DNA of 64,000 nucleotides from GCA-003244245 sp050699595. Lineage in GTDB: Bacteria > Actinomycetota > Actinomycetes > Mycobacteriales > Pseudonocardiaceae. The notes below the pieces were generated by a model. It made no database searches and was not told where the DNA came from. It saw nothing but the letters and a program-made list of their open reading frames with translations. Position numbers and translations under genes: made by a program. Below are positions 1-8,997 of the stretch, piece after piece. Location of the stretch: NCBI GenBank assembly GCA_050699595.1, contig JBOHFI010000018.1, positions 22,263-86,262 of the forward strand, written 5' to 3'. The number at the start of each line of letters is the position of its first letter. The stretch's first letter is position 1.

Positions 1-1
1 G

Positions 2-235
2 CGGTTTCGCTACCTGCTCCAATGCCTCAGCCTCGGCCGTCGGGACGGTGTGATCCAGTTTCTGCACGCCGACGACTCTGCGCGCGACGGGGTGCTCACC
101 GGGCGCGCCGCCGCACTGGTCAAGGAAGCCATCGTTCGCGGCGCCGCCTGGACAGCCCGCCGGCCCGGCCCCACGCGGTGCCGAGCGGATCGGGCTGCCC
201 CGCTCAGCGGGGATACATCCCCCCGTCGATGCTGA
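2..235 (+). CDS. NAD(P)/FAD-dependent oxidoreductase, C-terminal fragment
   Basis: The reading frame is open from the first bases of the window to a TGA at 233-235, so only the last 77 or so residues are present. The segment FRYLLQCLSLGRRDGVIQF followed by a VLTGRAAALVKE stretch resembles the C-terminal part of NADH-dehydrogenase-like flavoproteins. The catalytic and nucleotide-binding parts lie outside the window. It converges on the SDR gene, and the two coding ends overlap by 32 nt (204-235), with a short palindrome in the overlap. The last 25 residues are low-complexity and may have drifted. The family assignment is from memory of the motif and is moderate at best. Confidence 0.45.
   Translation, partial: RFRYLLQCLSLGRRDGVIQFLHADDSARDGVLTGRAAALVKEAIVRGAAWTARRPGPTRCRADRAAPLSGDTSPRRC
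198..212. terminator. Short palindrome at convergent gene ends
   Basis: CCCCGCT-C-AGCGGGG is a perfect 7+7 inverted repeat with one central base. It covers the stop codon of the SDR gene and lies just before the stop of the converging oxidoreductase fragment. It could end transcription from both sides. There is no T tract, as is usual in actinomycetes. Its core resembles the arms of the larger palindromes at 22948 and 47919. Confidence 0.35.
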
Positions 236-944
236 ATACCTGGCTGGTGACGTAGCCGTTGCTCAGGATCGCGAGTGCGAGGCCGGCGACCTCGTCCGGG
301 CGGCCGACCCGGCCGATGGGTGCGGTCTTGCCCAGCTGCTGCGGATCGCCGGGGAGCATCGCGGTGTCGATGAAGCCCGGCGCGAGGACGTTGACGGTGA
401 CGCCGTCAGCGGCCACGCGGCGGGCCAGGAAGTGCGCGAGGCCGTGGAGCCCGGCCTTGGAGGCGGCGTAGTCGGGACCGATCACGCCTCCTCGGAACGC
501 CGCCACCGACGAGAGGAACAGGACGCGGCCGAAGCCGCGCTCGCGCATCCCCGGCAAGGCGCGGCGGGCGAGCAGGAAAGGCGCCCGGAGATTGACCGCC
601 AGCGTGTGGTCGAAGGTCGCGGTGTCGATGTCCTCATAGCGAGCCTGACGCGCGATGCCGTGATTGGCGACCAGGACGTCGACCGGTCCGAGCGCGGCCT
701 CGACGTCGTCGATCAGCCGGTCGGGAGCGCCCGGATCCGCCATGTCGGAGCGGAACGCCCGCGCGCTCCCGCCGCTGGAGACGATCTCCGCCGCGAGCGC
801 CTCGGCGGGCTCGGCGTTGCTGCTGTAGGCGAGGGCGATCCCCGCGACATCACCGGCGAGCCGCCGGCAGATCGCGCCACCGATGCCGCCACTCGCTCCC
901 GTGACAAGCGCGATACGCCCGGCCAGATCGAGTCCACCCGACAT
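204..944 (-). CDS. SDR family oxidoreductase (FabG-like)
   Basis: A 246-aa classical short-chain dehydrogenase/reductase. The Rossmann glycine motif TGASGGIG is near residue 15, the NAG motif appears as ANHG, the catalytic serine is in LFLSSVAAF and the catalytic pair is YAASK. The protein ends in a typical FSIDGGMYPR tail. I start at the ATG at 944, which gives MSGGLDLAGR and fits the usual 240-250 aa. The open frame extends to 1118 but the extra 58 residues are not family-like. Substrate is unknown: FabG-type 3-oxoacyl-ACP reductases and many NAD(P)H alcohol dehydrogenases share these motifs. No pathway partner is adjacent. Confidence 0.85.
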   Translation of the reverse strand: MSGGLDLAGRIALVTGASGGIGGAICRRLAGDVAGIALAYSSNAEPAEALAAEIVSSGGSARAFRSDMADPGAPDRLIDDVEAALGPVDVLVANHGIARQARYEDIDTATFDHTLAVNLRAPFLLARRALPGMRERGFGRVLFLSSVAAFRGGVIGPDYAASKAGLHGLAHFLARRVAADGVTVNVLAPGFIDTAMLPGDPQQLGKTAPIGRVGRPDEVAGLALAILSNGYVTSQVFSIDGGMYPR

Positions 945-1164
945 CGGTCGAAGTTTACCGGATGACCGCTGTACACGGAAGAAGACGGTCCGTGACTCAT
1001 CGTGTTGTGGTTGTGTATCTGAATAATTCTGTATGCCGGAAGGTGGATAGGAGTATGCACCGACCGAATGCGAGGAAATCTTGCGCTCCCGTGTCGGTCG
1101 GATCATGGGCGATGGCAATCCGTTAAACTCGCCCGGAATCGGCGCGGATCGTTAGGGGGGAATC

Positions 1165-2766
1165 GTGGGATCGAGACCAGCACGGCACCGCTACTGCCGC
1201 TGCGGCACACAGTTGGCCGCCGACAACAGCGAGTTCCAGTGCGCCCGCTGCCAGCGGGCCTCCCGGGGCAAGCTCCTCGCCCCGCCCCAGGTGCCCGCTG
1301 GGTTCTGGCGGGCCGAGCGGTTCCGGCAGGCCTTCGATGCCCAGCACATCGGCTGGATATCCCGCGCCTACCGCACGCACCCCCACCACTACGCGGTCTA
1401 CGGCCCCAGCGGCATCTCGCAAACCCTGCTCGGCCAGTGGCTGGGCTTGAGCCAGGCTCAAATCAGCCGGATTGAGACCGGCGTACTGATCCGCCACCTC
1501 GACACCTTGCACCACTGGGTTCGGGTGTTGCGCATCCCGGCCGAGCCGCTGTGGTTCCGGCTGCCGCCGGAGGAGCAGCGCGCCGCCACGGACCAGGGGT
1601 CTGAGCCGCTGGCCGGGCGGGAGTCACCTGGCGCGGGCGCTCCCGGGGAGTCCCCCGACGAGGCTGCCGAGGATCCCGTGCTCGTCGCTCCCTGGAGCCA
1701 CCGGGGTACCGTCGAGGTGGCGGTCGTGCTGAGTGGTGGTGGTGGCTGGGTGAAGCGACGCGTGTTCGTGTCCCTGAGCGGCCCGGCGTTGACGGCTCCG
1801 GCGCACCAGTGGCTGGTGCGCGAGCCGGGGCCGCTGGTGTCCGGGTTGGCGGGGCGCCGGGTGTCGGGCGAGCTGGCCGGGCGGTTCAGCGCCATGGTCG
1901 CTGAGCTGCGCCGGATGGATGACGTGGCCGGGGGCGGTGGCGTGTTCGCGCTGGCTCAGCAGGCGTTCGGGGGGGTCACCGGGTTACTCGACCGGGCGTT
2001 GTGTGACGAGCGCACCGGCCAGGCGCTGCACGTGGTGCTCGCCGAGCTGGGACAGCTGTGCGGCTGGTCGGCTTGGGACGCCGGGCAGCACGGACTGGCG
2101 CAGCGCTTCAACATCGCCGCTTTGCGCGCTGCCCATACCGCCGATGACCGGCCGTTGGGCGCGCACATCCTCGCGAGCATGACCCTCCAGGCCGCCACGG
2201 AGGGGGAGCCTGCCGAGGGGGTGACGCTGAGTGAGACCGCGCTGGCTGGTACACGGGGCCGGGCGACGCCGGCCCTGCGCGCCGAGCTGCACATCCGGCA
2301 GGCATTGGCCTTTGCCACCCTGGGTGACACCAGCGCCTGCACCGCCGCGATCTCCCGGGCCCTCACCCAGGTTGAACAGCTCAAGCCAGACGACGACCCA
2401 CCGTGGCTGTATTGGATGGACCGGTGGGCGATCACCGTCGATGCCGGCGAGTGTCTTCTGCGACTCGGTCAGCCTGACCAGGCGGTCGCCATGTTCCATG
2501 AGGGTATCGCCCAGTTGCCCGGGTTATTCGTCCGTGACCGGCAGATTCACGTGACCTCACTCGCCGACGCACTGGCTCGCCCGGGCAAACAGCGTGACCT
2601 CGACGCCGCCGCCGGGCTGGGCATGCAGTCGATCGACTTGGCCGAGAGCCTGGACTCGACCCGAGGAGCTGGTCGTCTCCGTGACCTCTACCTCCGGATG
2701 AAGCCGCACGGCAAGGTGCCAGCGGTGCGGGACTTCTTGGAGCGGGCTCGGGGGTTTGTGGTTTAG
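1165..2766 (+). CDS. Large HTH regulator with N-terminal zinc ribbon and TPR-like C-terminus
   Basis: A 533-aa protein starting at GTG 1165, 5 nt after a strong AGGGGGG ribosome site (1154-1160). Residues 11-29 hold C-x-C and C-x2-C pairs (YCRCGTQ, QCARCQ), which suggests a small zinc ribbon. A Cro/C1-like helix-turn-helix lies near residues 85-115 (QTLLGQWLGLSQAQISRIETG region). A proline/glycine linker follows, then a mostly helical region of alanine/leucine-rich repeats (residues 240-530) like the TPR tails of actinomycete XRE regulators. Target genes are unknown. Its stop (TAG 2764-2766) is only 5 nt from the stop of the converging TPR gene. Confidence 0.75.
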   Translation: MGSRPARHRYCRCGTQLAADNSEFQCARCQRASRGKLLAPPQVPAGFWRAERFRQAFDAQHIGWISRAYRTHPHHYAVYGPSGISQTLLGQWLGLSQAQISRIETGVLIRHLDTLHHWVRVLRIPAEPLWFRLPPEEQRAATDQGSEPLAGRESPGAGAPGESPDEAAEDPVLVAPWSHRGTVEVAVVLSGGGGWVKRRVFVSLSGPALTAPAHQWLVREPGPLVSGLAGRRVSGELAGRFSAMVAELRRMDDVAGGGGVFALAQQAFGGVTGLLDRALCDERTGQALHVVLAELGQLCGWSAWDAGQHGLAQRFNIAALRAAHTADDRPLGAHILASMTLQAATEGEPAEGVTLSETALAGTRGRATPALRAELHIRQALAFATLGDTSACTAAISRALTQVEQLKPDDDPPWLYWMDRWAITVDAGECLLRLGQPDQAVAMFHEGIAQLPGLFVRDRQIHVTSLADALARPGKQRDLDAAAGLGMQSIDLAESLDSTRGAGRLRDLYLRMKPHGKVPAVRDFLERARGFVV

Positions 2767-2771
2767 GCGAA

Positions 2772-4255
2772 TCAGCATCCGCCGGCACCGGGATGACCTC
2801 CGTCGTCGAGTTGGCCGCGTTGTTGTTGGATGCCGGCGACCTTGTTCAGGGAGACGGAGAGGTCGCGCAGCGATTGGGGGGTGTCGCCGTAGGTGGTGTG
2901 GATGCGGCGGCGCAGGTGGAGGGATTCGGTGTAGGCGGTGAGTGCGTCGTCGAGTTGGCCGCGTTGTTGTTGGATGCCGGCGACCTTGTTCAGGGAGACG
3001 GAGAGGTCGCGCAGCGATTGGGGGGTGTCGCCGTAGGTGGTGTGGATGCGGCGGCGCAGGTGGAGGGATTCNNNNNNNNNNNNNNNNNNNNNNNNNNNNN
3101 NNNNNNNNNNNNNNNNNNNNNNNNNNNNNNNNNNNNNNNNNNNNNNNNNNNNNNNNNNNNNNNNNNNNNNNTGTCGCCGTAGGTGGTGTGGATGCGGCGG
3201 CTCAGGTGGAGGGATTCGGTGTAGGCGGTGAGTGCGTCGTCGAGTTGGCCGCGTTGTTGTTGGATGCCGGCGACCTTGTCGAGGGAGACGGAGAGGTCAC
3301 GCAGCGTGGGGGGCGAGTCTGGGGAGCGCCGCACCAGCTCGCGGTGCAGCTCCACCAGGGCTGTGGCGGCCTCAAGCGCAATCTCACGATCCATCGAGCT
3401 GGACAGGATCTCCAGCAGCGCCACCGTGGTGTCCAGCTCGAGCGGCCGCCGGCCCTCCAGCGCGATCCGGGCGTGCCGAGCGGCCTCGGCCGGCTCGTCC
3501 TGCTCAGCCCGCACCTGGGCCAGGCAGGCGTGCGCGAGCAGCTTCTCGTCCGGGCTCGACGCGGCATCAAGTGCGCTGCGGCTCGCGTCTACCGCAAGGT
3601 CGGTGCGGGCCGACCGCAACGCGCTGGCGGCCCGCTTCAGCAGCGCCCGTACCTCGGGTGAGGGCTGGATGGGCTCGCCCGGCACCGGCGTGAAATCGAT
3701 GTGATCTGAGGACGCGGCGGTGGGCGTGGCGGGTGCGGCCGAGGTGGCCTCGGCGGCGGTGTCGAGTGTCATGGTGTCGAGGGTCGCCGTGAGGCTGCGG
3801 ACCGACCACAGATCCGGGGCGGTGTCGCGGACCAGCGGCAGCGAATCGGCCGGGCAGGCCAGCAGCAGCGCGGCCGGGTGCACGGCGGTCAGCACGTCGC
3901 GCTTCTCGTTGAGGTGCCGCAGCAGCCGGGACCACAGCCGCACACGGTCGGCCGTGATGGCCTCGTCGTCGAGCACCCAGGTCGCCGCGAGGCCGGCCGG
4001 CTGCGGGGCGAGCAGCCGGTTGAGCACCGCAGCGTCACCCGCCCGCTGGGTCAAGGTGAGGGTGACGACGTGCTTGACCCGCATGCGGGCCTGGTCACGG
4101 GTGCGGGCCACCAGCTCGGCGACGTCCGGGGCCTGGGCGCCGAACAGCACCGCCAGCCAGAACCCGTCGCGGAGCACGAACTCCGCCCGGAGCCGCTCCC
4201 AGACGATCTCGACATCCCGGTGCAGGTTCCGGGCCGCCTGCCGCTGCTCACTCAC
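2772..4255 (-). CDS. TPR-repeat protein partnered with an ATPase (broken by assembly gap)
   Basis: Starts at GTG 4255, overlapping the ATPase stop by GTGA. Residues 1-155 form a non-repeat domain ending in AAPDLWSVRSL. A Thr/Ala/Pro linker, a helical region from about residue 205 and tandem 48-aa TPR-like units follow (YTESLHLRRRIHTTYGD then LRDLSVSLNKVAGIQQQRGQ). The 100-N gap at 3072-3171 breaks the frame, because two 144-nt units do not fit the arbitrary gap length. In the repeat frame downstream of the gap the true stop is TGA at 2772-2774, after a ...GGHPGAGGC tail. Repeat number is therefore unknown. Its role is inferred from the coupled ATPase: sensor or effector arm of an NTPase-TPR system. 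Confidence 0.7.
2802..3309 (-). repeat. Tandem 144-bp TPR-coding repeats
   Basis: Unit length is 144 bp (48 codons). The unit beginning at 2802 and the one at 2946 are identical over the 126 nt visible before the gap. The unit beyond the gap (3172-3309 and upstream) has diverged slightly (a Ser for Arg and Asp for Asn change). Near-identity points to recent expansion or gene conversion, and explains why the assembler stopped here. Confidence 0.9.
3072..3171. other. 100-N assembly gap
   Basis: Exactly 100 N, the usual placeholder for a gap of unknown size, lying inside the tandem repeats of the TPR gene. The bases on each side are out of phase by 2 nt relative to whole repeat units, so the printed length is not the real one. 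Confidence 0.98.
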
Positions 4256-5562
4256 GGCAGGCCGAGGGCCTTCCTGGCCAGCGGGTGCACCTCGTACCAG
4301 TCCTGGCCGTTGAGGTGACCGAGCAGCATATGGCTCTGCAGCAGCCGGGCCATCAGCTGCACCTCGGACTCCGCAGGCCGCACCGTGCCGTTCCCGGCGG
4401 CCACCCCGCGCAGGAACGCCTCCTGCTCCGCCGTCATCGCCAGGAAGTCGTGCGCCACCAGGGCGATCGCCTCCTCCACGTGCTCATCACGCAGCGGTGG
4501 CACCAGCGACCTGCGGAGCATGAGGTTGACCACCTGACGCAGCAGTGTGAACAGGTCGCGCAGGTGGCCCCCGGACGCCTCGATAATCGTATCGACCTGC
4601 TTGCCGGCGAAGATCTCATCGACCGGGAGCCGGCGGGAGACGACCTCCCGCAGCTCCGCGAGCGTCGTGGCGACGGTGTCTGCGGCCTGGCCGGGGCGCG
4701 GCCGGACGTGCGGCACCGGGACCGGCACTACCCGGGAGTCGAAGGGCAGCGCCCCAGGTGAGGTTAACTGTAGGTAGGTGGGCACGGTGTAGATCATGTG
4801 GTGGGAGCTGAACTTGAGTTTGCCGGCGTGCGCGACGAACAGCGCCTGCACCGACTCTTGCACCGTGATGTCGTTCTCGCTGGTGCCGCGCAGCTTCTCC
4901 AGGCCGTCCACGATGAGTACCGAGCCCAGGCCCGGATCGTCGGTGGGCAGCAGTGTGGTGAGGAAGTCCGCGACCTCCTCGTACAGCTGCCCGATGTGGT
5001 AGGTGAGCTTGCGCCGGAGCTCCGTCACGACCGATTCGCTGCTCTTCAGCTCGCGCTTCAGCTCGACCTCGACTGACGCGCCCATCGCCTCGATCCCCAG
5101 GCCGTCCCGCGACACGCTGGCGGACAGGCCGGGGACCTCGACGGTGATCTTGAGGCGGTCCAGGAGGCGGCGCAGCTTGCCGACGAACCCTGGCCCGTCC
5201 TCCGCCTCGGGCGCGTCGAGCGTGTCGTGCGCGCCCAGGGCCAGCGCGATGAGGAACTCGGTGACGTCGATCGGCGAGGACTCGTTGACGTAGGCGCCGA
5301 TGTCGAAGATCGCGGCGTGGAAGCCGGCGCGCTCCAGCTCGCCCCGCAGCCGGCGCAGCTCGGTGGTCTTACCGGAGCCGGACGGGCCGGAGAGCAGCTG
5401 GGTGGTGGAGTCCAGCGCCAGATCAATCGTCGCCATCAGCTCGCCGACCACATCCCGGCCAGCGTCGGCCAGCGAAACATACCGCGGGTCGCCCGGGTCC
5501 AGCGGGCCGAGCGTGAGCGCGGCGGACCAGTCGCGGAGCCGCTCCCGCGATGGCGTCGTCAT
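4252..5562 (-). CDS. P-loop ATPase coupled to TPR protein
   Basis: A 436-aa AAA/STAND-like ATPase. Walker A is GPSGSGKTTE (residues 59-68 from the chosen start), Walker B is SVLIVDGLEKL (214-224), and a helical C-terminal part follows (EASGGHLRDLFTLLRQ, then a winged-helix-like end). No membrane segment is visible. I start at the ATG at 5562 (MTTPSRERLRD); ATGs at 5574 and 5649 are in frame, and no start has a clear ribosome site. Its stop overlaps the TPR gene start (GTGA), so the two products are probably made in fixed ratio. It is divergent from aroC. ATP-dependent switching coupled to the TPR partner is inference; no nuclease or other effector motif was recognised. Confidence 0.75.
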   Translation of the reverse strand: MTTPSRERLRDWSAALTLGPLDPGDPRYVSLADAGRDVVGELMATIDLALDSTTQLLSGPSGSGKTTELRRLRGELERAGFHAAIFDIGAYVNESSPIDVTEFLIALALGAHDTLDAPEAEDGPGFVGKLRRLLDRLKITVEVPGLSASVSRDGLGIEAMGASVEVELKRELKSSESVVTELRRKLTYHIGQLYEEVADFLTTLLPTDDPGLGSVLIVDGLEKLRGTSENDITVQESVQALFVAHAGKLKFSSHHMIYTVPTYLQLTSPGALPFDSRVVPVPVPHVRPRPGQAADTVATTLAELREVVSRRLPVDEIFAGKQVDTIIEASGGHLRDLFTLLRQVVNLMLRRSLVPPLRDEHVEEAIALVAHDFLAMTAEQEAFLRGVAAGNGTVRPAESEVQLMARLLQSHMLLGHLNGQDWYEVHPLARKALGLP

Positions 5563-5735
5563 GTCCGAGATCATAGGAGGTCTTCGTACCGCAACGGCAC
5601 TTGCGGGCACCGCCGCTCGACACGCCGCAGCCCAGACACCGAAGATCATCTTTTGGGTGCTTCGGTCTCGCCTCGACGCGTCTGCACGGGCTTCTGCACA
5701 GGCATGAGCCAGGGTGCCCGTGGCACGATGGTGTC

Positions 5736-6923
5736 ATGCTGCGCTGGATCACCGCTGGAGAGTCGCACGGGCCCGCTCTGGTCGCCGTGTTGGAGGGCAT
5801 GGTCGCCGGGGTCGAGGTGAGCTCCAAGGACGTGCAGGCCGAGCTGGCCCGCCGCCGGCTGGGGTACGGGCGTGGGGCGCGGATGAAGTTCGAGGCCGAC
5901 GTGGTGGAGCTGCTCGGGGGGATCCGGCACGGTCGGACGCTGGGCGGCCCGGTGGCGATCCGGATCGGCAACACCGAGTGGCCCAAGTGGGAGACCGTGA
6001 TGGCGGCCGACCCGGTGGACCCGGATGTGCTCGCCGCGCAGTCCCGCAACGCGCCGCTGACCCGGCCCCGGCCCGGGCACGCCGACCTGGCCGGGATGAC
6101 CAAGTACGGCTTCGACGACGCCCGGCCGGTGCTGGAGCGGGCCAGCGCCCGGGAGACCGCGTCCCGGGTCGCCCTGGGCACCGTGGCCAAGGCGTTCCTA
6201 CGCCAGGCGCTGGGTGTCGAGGTGCTCTCCCATGTGGTGTCGCTGGGGCGGGTGGAGGCCCCCGCGGGCGTGCTGCCCGGGCCCGGTGACCTGGAGCGGG
6301 TCGACGCCAGCCCGGTGCGCGCGTTCTCCGAGGAGATCTCAGCTTCGATGATCGCTGAGGTGGACACGGCGAAGCGTGACGGTGACACACTGGGCGGTGT
6401 GGTCGAGGTCGTGGCGTACGGGCTGCCGGTGGGTCTGGGCTCGTTCGTGCACGCCGACCGGCGGCTGGACGCTCGGTTGGCCGGCGCGCTGATGGGCATC
6501 CAGGCCATGAAGGGCGTCGAGGTGGGCGACGGTTTCGCCACCGCGCGTCGCCGGGGCAGCGTGGCGCACGATGAGATGGTGCCCGGGCCCGACGGTGTGC
6601 TGCGGCGCACGAACCGGGCCGGTGGCCTGGAGGGTGGCATGACCAACGGCGAGGTGCTGCGGGTCCGAGTGGCGATGAAGCCGATCTCCACGGTGCCTCG
6701 TGCGCTGGCCACGGTGGACGTCGCGACCGGCGAGGCGGCCGTGGCGATCAACCAGCGCTCCGACGTGTGCGCGGTGCCCGCCGCGGGCGTGGTGGCCGAG
6801 GCGATGGTCGCGCTCGTGCTCGCCGACGCCGCGCTGGAGAAGTTCGGCGGCGACGCCCTGCCCGAGACCACCCGCAACGCCCGCGCCTACCAGGACGCCA
6901 TCCGCCACCATCCCCATGTCTGA
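5736..6923 (+). CDS. aroC: Chorismate synthase
   Basis: Makes chorismate from EPSP, the last step of the shikimate pathway, using reduced FMN. The 395-aa length is normal. Start ATG 5736 gives MLRWITAGESHGPALV, the family's N-terminal signature. Other hallmarks are RRRLGYGRGARM, the conserved SRNAPLTRPRPGHAD stretch, RASARETASRVA and GLEGGMTNGE. The frame is open to 5601 but the extra residues are not family-like. In related genomes aroK follows directly. Here 2.9 kb of accessory sequence has come between them, so aroC and aroK are no longer in one close operon. Confidence 0.97.
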   Translation: MLRWITAGESHGPALVAVLEGMVAGVEVSSKDVQAELARRRLGYGRGARMKFEADVVELLGGIRHGRTLGGPVAIRIGNTEWPKWETVMAADPVDPDVLAAQSRNAPLTRPRPGHADLAGMTKYGFDDARPVLERASARETASRVALGTVAKAFLRQALGVEVLSHVVSLGRVEAPAGVLPGPGDLERVDASPVRAFSEEISASMIAEVDTAKRDGDTLGGVVEVVAYGLPVGLGSFVHADRRLDARLAGALMGIQAMKGVEVGDGFATARRRGSVAHDEMVPGPDGVLRRTNRAGGLEGGMTNGEVLRVRVAMKPISTVPRALATVDVATGEAAVAINQRSDVCAVPAAGVVAEAMVALVLADAALEKFGGDALPETTRNARAYQDAIRHHPHV

Positions 6924-7016
6924 TAGGCGGTTTCTCTCGCACCTCATGTAGGTTACTATCATGCATGGAGGCGGTTGCTAACCTGCATGACGTAGGGTGT
7001 AAATCGAGTTACACGT

Positions 7017-7520
7017 ATGGTATTCAGTGCACCTCGGCTGGGCGAGGCCGAGCTTCGCGTGCTGGGGCTTATTGAGGAACTCAAGGCTCGTCTCCGCCAC
7101 CAGCTACATGAGCCTCGCCGGTGGGCGGGCTCGCTTCGGCGGGTCTCCCTCGCGAGAGCCATCCAGGGTTCCAACAGCATCGAGGGATACGAGGCGGGGC
7201 TCGATGATGCGGTCGACGTCGCGGCGGGTGAGGAGCCGCTTGATGCTGACGAAGAGACCAGTCTGGCCCTTCGTGGCTATCGAGACGTCATGACCTACGT
7301 GCTGCAGATGGCGGAAGATGAGGGGGGTTACTGCTATAGCTCCCAGCTGTTGAAGTCATTGATCGGGCTCCGGGTGCGTAATGCCGCCTATCGCTCCTAC
7401 TTCGAACATGGGCCGGACGAGATAACCGAAGCGACCGAAAATTCGTCATTTCCGCGCGGAGCAAGCGGGACGACTCGGACCCGTTTTCTGCTATGTGATA
7501 ATTGTGGATCGCTGACCTGA
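7017..7520 (+). pseudogene. Fic family protein, truncated remnant
   Basis: The first 110 or so residues match the N-terminal part of Fic proteins: SLARAIQGSNSIEGYEA carries the inhibitory helix motif S-x-x-x-E-G, followed by an EEPLDADEET...LRGYRDVMTYVLQ region. After LLKSL the sequence no longer resembles Fic, and the catalytic HPFxxGNGR loop is absent before the stop at 7520. Fic enzymes transfer AMP or a related group to target proteins, so this copy should be inactive. It starts at ATG 7017. It is part of the material inserted between aroC and aroK. Confidence 0.65.
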
Positions 7521-7629
7521 GCTCGGGGCATGCTTTGGTCGTGATATGGGCACCGTTCGTGCTGCTCGGAGAGTCGGCTCTGGGTAGGCTCACAAGGAAA
7601 TCGAGCGCACTCGCTTCCCGTGGCACCGC

Positions 7630-8613
7630 CTACGGGCAATCGTCAGGGATATGGCCAGGGGCGGGCTGCGGCGACAACCCGTTATCGCTATGACTCGCAT
7701 CCACCCGTGTATTCCATGGCATGGCACCAGGAATCAATGGCAACACCGAGCTGCGGTCCCTAGGAGCTTTCCTCCATGTGCCGCGTTCGAACGCAACCGC
7801 GAATCCAGCCAAGAATCCCGCCATCAATGCAGGGTTAATATAAATCAGAAGGAAAAGGTCTCGCGATGGAGGTAAATGCATAAAAAATTCCAATGCAACG
7901 CTTACGAAGGTACTCAAAAATCCGAGGGCAACCCCAATGCGCTTGGACTTGCTCATCAGGACACTCGTGAGCGCGGCCACCAACCCAAAAGCAGCGCCAA
8001 CAAGAAGACTTTCAGCTACGATCGCGGACGAAGTGTAGCCCGCTACGGCGTAGGGCCCAAAAACAGATAGCGAAGACACTATTCCGCCGACGAGTCCAGG
8101 GCGCAATCTGAGCGACTGGGACACAACCTCACTCGCCGCCGAAATTCCGACTAAAATACCAAGAACACTGCCCGAAATAAGCGAATTTCCGACATTATTG
8201 AAAAATACCTCGACCACAAAAACTTCGATTCCGAACACCGTTCCGGTGCAGATGAAAACCAGGCTCGCCTTAACCAGTGCGATACGGAACCTGGCTCCGA
8301 GGGGGCGCTGGCCTGCTCGTGGTTCGCGCCTGGCGCGACCGCGGCGATGAGCGAGACGATAGGCGAGAGCACGGAAGAAGAACCCGCCCGCGGTGGGTAA
8401 CTTGAACAGCGTGGGCAGATCCTCAAGAAGGCTGATCAACTCCTCCCCGCGGACCGTGGCGCGCTCGGGGTTGTCGGTGTAACGGAGGCGGACTGACCAT
8501 CGCATCAATTTGTCGGCCAGCCAGGGGGTGGTCTGGTAAGACTCAGTCACGAGCAGGCCCACGGCAGCGGTAACGACAGCGGTGAGGAGTACCTGCCCCA
8601 GGTGAATGCTCAC
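7630..8613 (-). CDS. Integral membrane protein coupled to PadR regulator
   Basis: A 327-aa protein with an N-terminal hydrophobic segment (VLLTAVVTAAVGLLV), a cytoplasmic stretch with an Arg-rich loop (AHRRGRARREPRAGQR), then about six hydrophobic segments between residues 110 and 280. No transporter or enzyme motif was recognised. It starts at GTG 8613 inside the stop of the PadR gene (GTGA overlap), a pairing typical of PadR-controlled membrane proteins. The 3' half (7630-8270) is visibly more AT-rich than the surroundings, suggesting a recent acquisition or a mosaic gene. Export or stress response under PadR is a guess from context. Confidence 0.7.
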   Translation of the reverse strand: MSIHLGQVLLTAVVTAAVGLLVTESYQTTPWLADKLMRWSVRLRYTDNPERATVRGEELISLLEDLPTLFKLPTAGGFFFRALAYRLAHRRGRARREPRAGQRPLGARFRIALVKASLVFICTGTVFGIEVFVVEVFFNNVGNSLISGSVLGILVGISAASEVVSQSLRLRPGLVGGIVSSLSVFGPYAVAGYTSSAIVAESLLVGAAFGLVAALTSVLMSKSKRIGVALGFLSTFVSVALEFFMHLPPSRDLFLLIYINPALMAGFLAGFAVAFERGTWRKAPRDRSSVLPLIPGAMPWNTRVDASHSDNGLSPQPAPGHIPDDCP

Positions 8614-8987
8614 CGAGCGTCTCCCGCGAAGAGGCCGCTCAGCCAGCCAGTAAATGTCAGGCCGGGTTCGGTGGGTCGTTGCGGATGGCGCCGTGCGTCA
8701 GGGCGCCGCGCGGCCACCAGGCGAACAGCCGAGACAGCGCCGGTCGGGGTGAGTCGGTAGAAGCGTCGCCGTGGTTTGTTCGGCTGCGGGTGGTGATCCT
8801 CCCAGCGGCCAGTGATCCAGTCGGCGTCCTCCAGGCGGTCAAGCACCCCGTACACGGTCGGTCCCGAGCGGGCCGCCGCCTTCATGATCGCCCAGCCGTG
8901 AAGCTCCTGCCGGTCGTTGTCAAACGCCTCCAGGAGCACTTCCAGCACGTCTAACAGCGGGTTGGTCACCCGAGTTGGCTCACCCAT
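8610..8987 (-). CDS. PadR family transcriptional regulator
   Basis: A 125-aa protein with the PadR winged-helix layout: LLDVLEVLLEA, then ELHGWAIMKAA, then the recognition region SGPTVYGVLDRLEDADWI and the wing RRRFYRLTPTG. The C-terminal part is short and Arg/Pro-rich, not a long dimerisation helix. It starts at ATG 8987. The downstream membrane protein overlaps its stop, so the two form one operon. A perfect palindrome just upstream (8998-9012) is the likely autoregulatory operator. Confidence 0.85.
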   Translation of the reverse strand: MGEPTRVTNPLLDVLEVLLEAFDNDRQELHGWAIMKAAARSGPTVYGVLDRLEDADWITGRWEDHHPQPNKPRRRFYRLTPTGAVSAVRLVAARRPDARRHPQRPTEPGLTFTGWLSGLFAGDAR

Positions 8988-8997
8988 AGCCTTATAT

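Noticed and set aside
2802..3309. Repeats reminiscent of a CRISPR array
   Set aside because: Direct 144-bp units with no spacers, in frame with a TPR protein.
5423..6877. 484-codon minus-strand frame opposite aroC
   Set aside because: Low-complexity Ser/Thr/Arg text; aroC on the plus strand has full family motifs.
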